NCBI GenBank assembly: GCA_947503785.1
Contig: CANNFB010000021.1
Span: 1-35,642 of the forward strand
DNA: 35,642 nucleotides
Source: an uncultured Campylobacterales bacterium
GTDB lineage: Bacteria > Campylobacterota > Campylobacteria > Campylobacterales > Arcobacteraceae
Direction: 5' to 3'
The translations under genes were made by a program, and so were the position numbers. Shown piece after piece: positions 7,810-15,117 of the stretch (positions within the stretch are counted from its first letter, which is position 1; each line of letters begins with the position of its first letter). The notes under the pieces were generated by a model. That model saw only the letters and a program-made list of their open reading frames with translations. It did no database searches and was not told the DNA's origin.

Positions 7810-8955
7810 ATGAAATTAGAAGAATTAAAGCTTTCAACAGATTTATTAATTATAATAGAGTGTTGTAAAAATAATCCATCTGAAGATAAAATAAATAACT
7901 ATACAATAAAAATAAAAGATTGGAATAGTTTTATATATAAAGTAGGATCTCATGGAGTATTACCTTTAGTTTATAAATCATTAAAAGTACTTAATGACCC
8001 ATCTGTTCCTCCTTTTGTAATATCTAAATTAAAAGATAATTATTTTAAAATAGCTAAAGATAATATGCTTTTAAGCTCAGAACTTATAAAAATTTCTAAA
8101 CTATTTGATCTTAATAATATTAGGTACATTAATTTTAAAGGACCTACCTTATCTTACTCAGCTTATGGAGATATAACATTAAGACAGTATTGTGATTTAG
8201 ATATATTAGTTGAATCAAAAGAGAAATCTAAAATAAGTAAAATATTAAAAAATATTGGATATCAAAATGAACATTTATATTTAAAAGAACCAGAGTATGT
8301 AAATATAAAAGTCATAACATTTTTTAATAAAGATCTAGGAACAACTATTGAAATACATTTTGAACTTATATCAAAGACATATGCAATAAATTTAAATGGT
8401 ATAAATCTTTTTAAAAAAACTAGTATTCTTGATCTTAATAAAACTAATATCAAGATTTTTAAAAAAGAATTTCTTTTTATCTATCTTTGTCTTCATGGGT
8501 CAAAGCATATTTATGAAAGAGTATCTTGGATTTGTGATATTAATAAACTATTAATAGATAAAACTATTAATTGGAAGTTAGTAATAAAATATGCTAAAAG
8601 TATAAATATTGAAAGAACAATACTTTCTTCTATTTATTTAGCTTCTATGACTTTTGATACTAAATTACCTACTATTCTAACAGTTGATATAAATAGAGAT
8701 CAAAAAGTTATATTTATTGCAGATAATATATTAGTATCTTTAGATACTAATAATAAAATGTCATTAAATTCTTTACGGATATTACTAAGTCAACGAAGAG
8801 GTATTTATAATAAAATAAATCTTCTATTTAAGTCTATATTTCAAGTTAAAGATACAGATATTCAATCAATAAAGCTTCCCCAAAATTTATATTTTATATA
8901 TGTTTTTATACGACCTTTTCGGTTAATTTTTAAAAAATTATTTAACAAAAAATAA
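7810..8955 (+). CDS. Nucleotidyltransferase-fold protein (NTP_transf_5-like)
   Basis: This 381-residue protein has the pattern of the uncharacterised nucleotidyltransferase family often found next to HprK-like and PqqD-like genes. The core is F108-K-G-P followed by TLRQYC and D129-L-D131-ILV, the expected paired metal-binding aspartates of the pol-beta nucleotidyltransferase fold. A later third acidic residue is plausible in the EIHFEL segment. The C-terminal half is helical and basic. The ATG follows the PqqD-like stop codon with no gap, so the two are translationally linked. It could transfer a nucleotide to a peptide, protein or small molecule; the substrate is unknown. It is the last gene of the operon and converges with the VanZ-like gene. 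Confidence 0.78.
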   Translation: MKLEELKLSTDLLIIIECCKNNPSEDKINNYTIKIKDWNSFIYKVGSHGVLPLVYKSLKVLNDPSVPPFVISKLKDNYFKIAKDNMLLSSELIKISKLFDLNNIRYINFKGPTLSYSAYGDITLRQYCDLDILVESKEKSKISKILKNIGYQNEHLYLKEPEYVNIKVITFFNKDLGTTIEIHFELISKTYAINLNGINLFKKTSILDLNKTNIKIFKKEFLFIYLCLHGSKHIYERVSWICDINKLLIDKTINWKLVIKYAKSINIERTILSSIYLASMTFDTKLPTILTVDINRDQKVIFIADNILVSLDTNNKMSLNSLRILLSQRRGIYNKINLLFKSIFQVKDTDIQSIKLPQNLYFIYVFIRPFRLIFKKLFNKK

Positions 8956-8992
8956 TAGATTCACTACTATATAATTAAGTATTATTAGTTTT

Positions 8993-9322
8993 TTATGAAT
9001 TTATATGTATGTTTTTTATAAAATAACTCAGTATAAAATAAAAGACGACTCCAGTCAAACCAGCAAGAAAATCAATAAAACTAGCTTCTCTTCCTATAAA
9101 TGACTGAACTACTTCAATTAGTACAGCAAAGAAAGCCAATATAAGAATAATATATATATTATTAGTACCTTCAAAACTTTTATAAAAGAGAAATGAAAGA
9201 ATAAAAAATGCTATAAAATGTTTAATCTTATCTGCACCTTCAAATAAATAAGGATTTATAAAAGTAGAGTTAAATGAAATATAAATAATCAACCCCAATA
9301 CTAAGATAAGCATATATTTCAT
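8993..9322 (-). CDS. VanZ-like small membrane protein
   Basis: This 109-residue, four-helix membrane protein has VanZ-family signatures: DKIKHFIAFFILSFL in the middle and EVVQSFIGREASFIDFLAGLTG towards the C-terminus. VanZ-like proteins of unknown biochemical function recur at the ends of exopolysaccharide operons. Its start overlaps the stop of the upstream glycosyltransferase by four bases (ATGA), making it the last gene of the long minus-strand operon. No specific role can be read from the sequence. Confidence 0.8.
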   Translation of the reverse strand: MKYMLILVLGLIIYISFNSTFINPYLFEGADKIKHFIAFFILSFLFYKSFEGTNNIYIILILAFFAVLIEVVQSFIGREASFIDFLAGLTGVVFYFILSYFIKNIHINS

Positions 9323-10434
9323 ATTAAACTTTTTATTTTCTCTAAGTATTTATTTATTACTATAGTTTCATCAAATTCTTTGATGACTTTTTCTCGTCCT
9401 TTGTCCCCCATATCTTTTATCTCTATTTTTGATAGTAAGACCATCATCTCAATCTTCTCTGCTAAATCCTTACTATTTTTAACTTCACATAAAAAAACAT
9501 TTTCTTTATGAACTACTACATCTCGACATCCTGGCACATTTGTAGTGATGATAGGTTTTGCTAAACTTGCAGATTCTAATAGTACTCTAGATAATCCTTC
9601 TCTATAAGATGGAAGAATGACACAGTCTATTTTTTCTATCTCTGATTTTACATCATCACTATGACCTAGGTATTCTATTAGATTCTTTTCTATCCAATAA
9701 TTTAGCTCTTCTTCTTTTACTGCTGTAGGATTTCCTGGATATAAAGAACCTAGAAGTTTAAATTTTATATCTGGATATTTTTCTTTTATAATTTTTATAG
9801 CTTCTATATATTCTAAAATACCTTTATCTTTTACAAGTCTTGCTATCATCATAAAAGTAAAGTTTGTATTTTCTTTTTTTTCTGTATTTTTCACATATGG
9901 TTTGTATATATCTGTATTTATTCCAGAACCAGGAAGTAAATCACACTGTTCCTTTTTTACAAGTTTATTTTTTATAAATAAATCTTTATCATCATTATTT
10001 TGAAAAAAAATAGTATTTTTTACAAGTGCAATCTTATAAAGCCATTTAGCCACTTTTGAAGATAAATTATCATTTAAAAATACAGTACCCAGACCTGAAA
10101 TATTCGAGATGACTTTTTTTCCTAAAACTCTTGCGGCTATTGAGCCATAGATATTTGGTTTAATAGTGTACTGAAGTATAACATCTGGATTTATTTTTTT
10201 GTAAAGATTATAATAATCTTTGATAAGTTTCAAGTCTTCTATAGGATTTGTACCCTTATTATTCATCTTAATATCATAGTATTCAAAACCTAAGTCTTCT
10301 AACTTTTTTGCGTATTCGTCGTATGGAGAAATACAAATTATCTTATATCCTTCACTTTGTAAAAATTTTAAAAGTCCAACTCTAAAGTTAAAGATATTCC
10401 ATGAAGTGTTTATTGTGATTATGATTGTTTTCAT
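9319..10434 (-). CDS. GT4-family glycosyltransferase (PglA/WbpH-like)
   Basis: This 371-residue GT-B enzyme has the N-terminal pattern NTSWNIFNFRVGLLKFL and the segment PDVILQYTIKPNIYGSIAARVLGKKVISNISGLGTVF. That segment is typical of enzymes adding an N-acetylated hexosamine to an undecaprenyl-linked acceptor. The C-terminal domain has MMIARLVKDKG and the E-x7-E motif EGLSRVLLE before SLAKPIITTNVPGCRD. It overlaps its neighbours by four bases on each side. It acts on the cytoplasmic face of the inner membrane to extend the repeat unit; donor and acceptor cannot be assigned from sequence. Confidence 0.88.
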   Translation of the reverse strand: MKTIIITINTSWNIFNFRVGLLKFLQSEGYKIICISPYDEYAKKLEDLGFEYYDIKMNNKGTNPIEDLKLIKDYYNLYKKINPDVILQYTIKPNIYGSIAARVLGKKVISNISGLGTVFLNDNLSSKVAKWLYKIALVKNTIFFQNNDDKDLFIKNKLVKKEQCDLLPGSGINTDIYKPYVKNTEKKENTNFTFMMIARLVKDKGILEYIEAIKIIKEKYPDIKFKLLGSLYPGNPTAVKEEELNYWIEKNLIEYLGHSDDVKSEIEKIDCVILPSYREGLSRVLLESASLAKPIITTNVPGCRDVVVHKENVFLCEVKNSKDLAEKIEMMVLLSKIEIKDMGDKGREKVIKEFDETIVINKYLEKIKSLI

Positions 10435-11483
10435 ATTAATTCTTTATAAATTTTTTCGTGTTGTATAACTATTTTATCTATTGAGTAAGTTTTTTCTATA
10501 TCAGAAAAAAGATTTTTAGCTTTCACAGTTGCTTCTTCGTAATTCTCTAGAACATGAGTCATTTGATTTTTAAAATCAGACAATTTACTTAAATATGAAT
10601 TTCTTGTATTTAATAAAGAGGGGATACTACCTACGGGAGTAGAAATAACTGGTAAACTTGCTGCCCCTGCTTCAAGTATGACTATTGGTAAACCTTCCCA
10701 AAGAGAAGGCATTATCAAGCAATGTGATTTATTTAAAAGTTCAGGTATATCATTTCTAAGTCCAAGTAATTTTATTGTATTATTTAAATTATTTTTTTCT
10801 ATTAAAACTTGTAAATCATTTTTTAAATAGCCATCACCAACTATGTGTATTTCAAACTTATATTTATCTTTTAATGTATTTGCTATATTAATTAAAAACT
10901 TATGATTTTTAACAGTTTCTAATCTTCCAACTGCTATAAAAATAAACTTTTCATTTTTTTCTAATTTTAGATTATATTTATTTATTTTAATACCATTTGC
11001 GATAACTTTATGATTATATTTATAAAAATATTTCAAAATATCTTTTGAAAATATAATGTCTAAATCTCTAAATGGTTTTAATATCCAGACACCAAATTCT
11101 CTTACCTTTGAGCCAATATTTAAACTATGTGAAGTAAATACTATTTTAATAGATGGATTAAATAACTTCAATATTGATGCAATTATAATAGAATGAGTCA
11201 TATGTGCATGAATAATATGAATATTTTTTTCTTTTATAAATTGATGAACAGATTTCACGATTATGAATATATCTTTTAAAGAATTAGATTTTTTTAAAAT
11301 ACTTGTATCGATATTATTTTCTAAATATTCATTAAGAAGTTCATCTCTTTTTGACATAGCCAGAACATAAGTATTAAAATCATCTGTATTTGTATATTTT
11401 GCTAAATCTAGCACAACTTTTTCAGCACCTCCCATGCCTAATCCTGTAATGAGTTGTAGAATATTGATTTTATTTAGACTCAT
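10431..11483 (-). CDS. GT4-family glycosyltransferase
   Basis: This 350-residue GT-B enzyme begins with the usual LQLITGLGMGGAEKVVLDLA acceptor-domain start. Its C-terminal nucleotide-sugar domain has FIFIAVGRLETVKNH, HIVGDGYLKNDLQ and the E-x7-E motif EGLPIVILE ahead of SLPVISTPVGS. The length is normal. It overlaps the upstream gene by 14 bases and the downstream gene by four, so it is part of the same transcription and translation unit. Substrate unknown; the role is addition of one sugar to the lipid-linked repeat unit. Confidence 0.88.
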   Translation of the reverse strand: MSLNKINILQLITGLGMGGAEKVVLDLAKYTNTDDFNTYVLAMSKRDELLNEYLENNIDTSILKKSNSLKDIFIIVKSVHQFIKEKNIHIIHAHMTHSIIIASILKLFNPSIKIVFTSHSLNIGSKVREFGVWILKPFRDLDIIFSKDILKYFYKYNHKVIANGIKINKYNLKLEKNEKFIFIAVGRLETVKNHKFLINIANTLKDKYKFEIHIVGDGYLKNDLQVLIEKNNLNNTIKLLGLRNDIPELLNKSHCLIMPSLWEGLPIVILEAGAASLPVISTPVGSIPSLLNTRNSYLSKLSDFKNQMTHVLENYEEATVKAKNLFSDIEKTYSIDKIVIQHEKIYKELI

Positions 11484-12594
11484 AATTCTGCTCTCTTTTA
11501 TTTAATATATAATTAAAAAATTCTAATCTTTTCACTTCTTTTCTCTCTTGATCTAAATAAGGTCTGGATTCTTCTCTGATAGATTCTTTTTTTAAATTTT
11601 TGATGCTTACACAAAAATCCTCTATTTCTTTTATATTATTTTTAATGTTTTCTTCATAGTTTCCAACATTTAAGATAAAATTACAATTTTTTGGTAAATC
11701 GGTATCTTCATAACCCATTATAATAGGTAGTCCATTAGCTAAATACTGTCTACTTTTTAATGAACTTGCTTCATTCATATTATTTCTATGTAAAGCTAGT
11801 GTAGAAATACCTATATCGGAATCTGAAATTATTTCCTCAATAATCGAATTATTACAAAAACCATGAATTTTCATATTTGTATTTATTCTATTATCTATAT
11901 TTTTTATGTCTTCGATTGATGGACCAATAATATGAAATATATAATTTGGAAGTTTGTTTGCTAAATAAATTATTTTATCTAAACCATGCCATTTTTGATT
12001 TGGGGTACCAACAAAAACAAAAGTTAAAGGACTAGTAGATTTTTTTTTATCATTTTTTATAAGATTAAAGTTATATCCATTTCCCATAACAATTGAAGGT
12101 TTATTGAATTTGGAAAAGTTAATATCATTATCAATTTCCTTTGATACAGAAACAAAGCCTGAAGATTGAGAAAGGAAATATTTTCTAGTTAATAAGTTGT
12201 AATAATAAACAGTTTTTTTTCTAAGTTTATATTCATCTACGTCATTAGAATTTAATTCAATTATATAAGGTGCATGTTTGTTTAAAACTCTCGACATATT
12301 AGGATAATACTTCATATATCTAGTATATATAATATCAGGATTAAACAAATTTAAATGCTCATCTAATTTTTTTATATTATTATATTGTTGAAATAGTTTT
12401 TCTAATAATCCTCTATTTTCAAATTTAGATAGAACTATACCTTCTTTTAATAATGACTTATCACTTTTTGATCTTAATGAATAAACTTTTACTTCATGAC
12501 CATTTCTTTTCCAAATTTCTATTATGTTTTTTATTTTTTTATAAATACCTGATTCTTCTGATATATCATCATCTAATATATATGCTATTTTCAT
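11470..12594 (-). CDS. GT4-like glycosyltransferase with atypical donor motif
   Basis: This 374-residue protein has a GT-B layout: N-terminal MKIAYILDDDISEESGIYKKIKNIIEIW, a central YIIELNSNDVDEY, and a C-terminal half with FVFVGTPNQKWHGLDKIIYLA, IHGFCNN and DIGISTLALHRNNMNEASSLKSRQY. The canonical E-x7-E motif of GT4 enzymes is not visible; the equivalent region reads NEASSLKSRQYLANGLPII. Donor binding may therefore differ, although many divergent capsule glycosyltransferases show this. It lies 22 bases after the wzy-like stop and overlaps the next gene by 14 bases. Confidence 0.8.
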   Translation of the reverse strand: MKIAYILDDDISEESGIYKKIKNIIEIWKRNGHEVKVYSLRSKSDKSLLKEGIVLSKFENRGLLEKLFQQYNNIKKLDEHLNLFNPDIIYTRYMKYYPNMSRVLNKHAPYIIELNSNDVDEYKLRKKTVYYYNLLTRKYFLSQSSGFVSVSKEIDNDINFSKFNKPSIVMGNGYNFNLIKNDKKKSTSPLTFVFVGTPNQKWHGLDKIIYLANKLPNYIFHIIGPSIEDIKNIDNRINTNMKIHGFCNNSIIEEIISDSDIGISTLALHRNNMNEASSLKSRQYLANGLPIIMGYEDTDLPKNCNFILNVGNYEENIKNNIKEIEDFCVSIKNLKKESIREESRPYLDQERKEVKRLEFFNYILNKREQNYESK

Positions 12595-12616
12595 TTTTAT
12601 CCTTTATTGTAATTAG

Positions 12617-13801
12617 TTAGTTATATTTAAAAGCTATATTATTAGGTTTTAAATGTGTTTTATGGTTATATATTAAAAATAAAAAGATTATCCAGAAAAT
12701 TGGATCATAATAATAAATTTTACTAATAAAAATCGGTAAACTAATAATTAAAAAGATTATATTATAGTTTTTTAGAATCAAATAAGAAAAAATAAAAATT
12801 ATTATTAAAGTAATTAGTATTCCAAATACTACTGATAAATTTAGTAAAAATCCTGCATCTTGAACTGAAGGAATTCCAATATTAAATTTTGGATTGAATC
12901 CTTCTCCTAGTATTATAAAATTGTCAAAAGTTTCGACATATTTTGAATATGCAATTTTTTTTGCATCAGCTGATGCATTACTAGTTGTCAATTTATTTAT
13001 AGTATATAAATAAGATGAAGAATTAATAAAGATATTTATAAAATAGATACTGATAATAGTTGTTGAAATAACAGTAAATATTTTTTTTAATAGCGTAATT
13101 TTTCTCATTTTATTTAGTAAAATAAAAAATAAAAGATAAGTACCCATCATCATTCCCAAAATAGAATTAGATAAAATTATTGAAATAGCTCCAAGAAATA
13201 TTATTAAACCATCTATTTTTTTAGTAATCAATATATATAGAAATAGAAATAAATACATATAATTTGCATATGTTCCTGGCTCTATATATAAACCCCCTGT
13301 ACGATAAAAACCTTCAAAATTATCATAAATACCAGTTCTTGCCTCACTAAATGGATAAATTGTTTCATGTATAGGAATAATTTGTCCAGTAATCTCTAAT
13401 ATAAGAATTTGTAAAAATAACATTGAAATTGAAAAATAAATAAGTAATTTTAAAGAAGAAGTGAATATTTTTTTATAATCTTTATTATAAGATAAACTTG
13501 AAGATACTACTATTGCAAATAAAATAGAAAAAGAAAATATAACCGCATCTCTTTCAATACTTATAAGTAGACTTACAAGTACTAGAATTACTAGTGCAAA
13601 AATAATAAATCTAGCTAATATATTTATTTGAATCTTAAAATTATTATGATAAAAACTAAAGAATAGAATTATAAATAAAAAAGAAAAGTGAATATTTTGC
13701 GTTTTTGATATACTACTAGTTTCAAATGGAATAAAGGCATATAAAAAGAAAGTGAATAAGAGAATTATTTTTATGTATTCAAATAGAAGAGTTTTTTTCA
13801 T
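12617..13801 (-). CDS. wzy: Wzy-like polysaccharide polymerase
   Basis: This 394-residue, highly hydrophobic protein has about 10-12 predicted membrane helices. A large central loop carries RTGGLYIEPGTYANYMYLF, matching the F/Y-x-EPG-x-x-AN signature of O-antigen and capsule polymerases. It has no soluble domain. The position among glycosyltransferases and downstream of the flippase gene supports the assignment; polymerases are poorly conserved, so context matters. It would join undecaprenyl-linked repeat units on the periplasmic face, with Wzc setting chain length. Confidence 0.85.
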   Translation of the reverse strand: MKKTLLFEYIKIILLFTFFLYAFIPFETSSISKTQNIHFSFLFIILFFSFYHNNFKIQINILARFIIFALVILVLVSLLISIERDAVIFSFSILFAIVVSSSLSYNKDYKKIFTSSLKLLIYFSISMLFLQILILEITGQIIPIHETIYPFSEARTGIYDNFEGFYRTGGLYIEPGTYANYMYLFLFLYILITKKIDGLIIFLGAISIILSNSILGMMMGTYLLFFILLNKMRKITLLKKIFTVISTTIISIYFINIFINSSSYLYTINKLTTSNASADAKKIAYSKYVETFDNFIILGEGFNPKFNIGIPSVQDAGFLLNLSVVFGILITLIIIFIFSYLILKNYNIIFLIISLPIFISKIYYYDPIFWIIFLFLIYNHKTHLKPNNIAFKYN

Positions 13802-13812
13802 AATATATTACC

Positions 13813-15054
13813 TTAAGAATTTATTATTTCATTAATAAAAGATTTATAATTGTTTTTAGCATCATATTTTTCTAAAAACAAGGCATAAGAATTATTTCGA
13901 ATTGTATTGTTTTTGAATAATTGTATTTTTTCTAAAGCATTTGCAATTTCATCTACTGGAGATTCTTTACTTAATAATATACCATTAAAATTATTTATTA
14001 CCATGTCTTGAATTCCACCAATATCAGGTGCTATAATAGGTATATGGCAACTCATTGCTTCCATTATAGTAACCGGAACTCCTTCAGATTTACTTGTATT
14101 TATAAATACGTCAACTGGATTGTTTTGATAAAATTTATAAATTTCCTGATTATTTAAATTACCTTGAAATGTATATTCTAGATTATCGTATTTCTCTAAT
14201 TTTTCTTTTGCATAAGAGGAGATTTTGTCAGATAATTCTCCTCCCCCTAGATGGGTCCAATTATAATTTATTTTTTCATTTTCATTTTTATTTAAAAGTA
14301 TTGATAATGCATCTATAACTTTATCAACTCTTTTAACCTCAGTTAAAAATGCACAAGATACAATATAGAATGAGTTATTATTGCTTTTTTTTGAGATTAT
14401 ATTTAGGTTTTCAACTCCTAATCTGGATAAGAATAAAGAATTATATTTAAAACCATAAGTATTATGTAAATAATGACTTGCACTTTCTGTAATAGTAAAT
14501 AGTTTATCAATATTTTTTGTAAAATGTCTTTTCAAAGGCATGTAATATCCTATTCTTCTTTCTTTATAAATATCAAATCCATGTATTCTACTAACAAGTT
14601 TGTATTTGTATTTATTTTTCAATGATTGAAGAGCGTAAGTTGATTCTGTATGCCAATATGTATATATTATTGTATTTTTTAAGTCAACTTGTTTTCCAAA
14701 GTATTTATCAAAAACTGTATAATACTTTTCATAAGAAATTATTGCTACTAAAAAAGATTTAAATACATTTAAATTAAATATATTTATTGAGAAAAGTTCT
14801 TTGTAGAAAAGTTTTTTTTTCATTGCTTTAAATAAAAATTTTAATTTTTTAATTTTTGTTTGATATTTTCTCTTATTTAAAACATCATTTATTATTATAT
14901 CTTCAGAAATCTCTCTTTTATTATTAAAAGAATTAAGAGGTAATATAGTTAATTCTATATTTTGAGAATTTAAATAATACTTAATCTCAGTTTCTAAGAA
15001 TTGTTCAGTATTAAGATAAGGGAAAGAGGTTGTTATTAATAATATTTTTTTGAT
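13813..15054 (-). CDS. GT4-family glycosyltransferase, probably initiated at a non-canonical ATC codon
   Basis: The first in-frame ATG (14823) gives a 336-residue protein lacking the normal GT-B N-terminus. The frame stays open upstream, with no stop, for 77 more codons. The added residues read KKILLITTSFPYLNTEQFLE near the start, exactly the first strand and loop expected of a GT4 enzyme. No ATG, GTG or TTG occurs in frame there. An AGAAGG ribosome-binding site (15061-15066) lies 6 bases before ATC (15052-15054), and the next codons are AAA AAA ATA, as after a usual ATG. The full protein would be 413 residues. The C-terminal domain has the E-x7-E motif EGVPVTIME and IIAPDIGGIQDM. An in-frame stop lies further upstream. 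The alternatives are a start-codon mutation or a sequencing error. Confidence 0.75.
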   Translation of the reverse strand: MKKILLITTSFPYLNTEQFLETEIKYYLNSQNIELTILPLNSFNNKREISEDIIINDVLNKRKYQTKIKKLKFLFKAMKKKLFYKELFSINIFNLNVFKSFLVAIISYEKYYTVFDKYFGKQVDLKNTIIYTYWHTESTYALQSLKNKYKYKLVSRIHGFDIYKERRIGYYMPLKRHFTKNIDKLFTITESASHYLHNTYGFKYNSLFLSRLGVENLNIISKKSNNNSFYIVSCAFLTEVKRVDKVIDALSILLNKNENEKINYNWTHLGGGELSDKISSYAKEKLEKYDNLEYTFQGNLNNQEIYKFYQNNPVDVFINTSKSEGVPVTIMEAMSCHIPIIAPDIGGIQDMVINNFNGILLSKESPVDEIANALEKIQLFKNNTIRNNSYALFLEKYDAKNNYKSFINEIINS

Positions 15055-15066
15055 TTTAAACCTTCT
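15052..15066 (-). promoter_or_regulatory. Ribosome-binding site and ATC initiation codon deciding the glycosyltransferase start
   Basis: On the minus strand AGAAGG is followed by TTTAAA and then ATC AAA AAA ATA. Spacing is 6 bases, ideal for initiation. The absence of any canonical start codon until 14823 makes this site decisive for the true N-terminus. Confidence 0.55.
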
Positions 15067-15117
15067 TATAAAAAAAATTATAAATATTTGAATTAGATAC
15101 TAAAAAGATTTGTTTAA

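Noticed and set aside
8951-8986. Possible bidirectional terminator between the nucleotidyltransferase and VanZ-like genes
   Set aside because: The arms AATAATA and TATTATT are only 7 bp of A-T pairs separated by 22 bases; too weak to call in such AT-rich sequence.
14824-15117. A non-coding gap of about 290 bases before the glycosyltransferase
   Set aside because: Most of it is in-frame coding sequence of that glycosyltransferase up to an ATC codon at 15054 with a good ribosome-binding site, leaving only 63 bases of true spacer.
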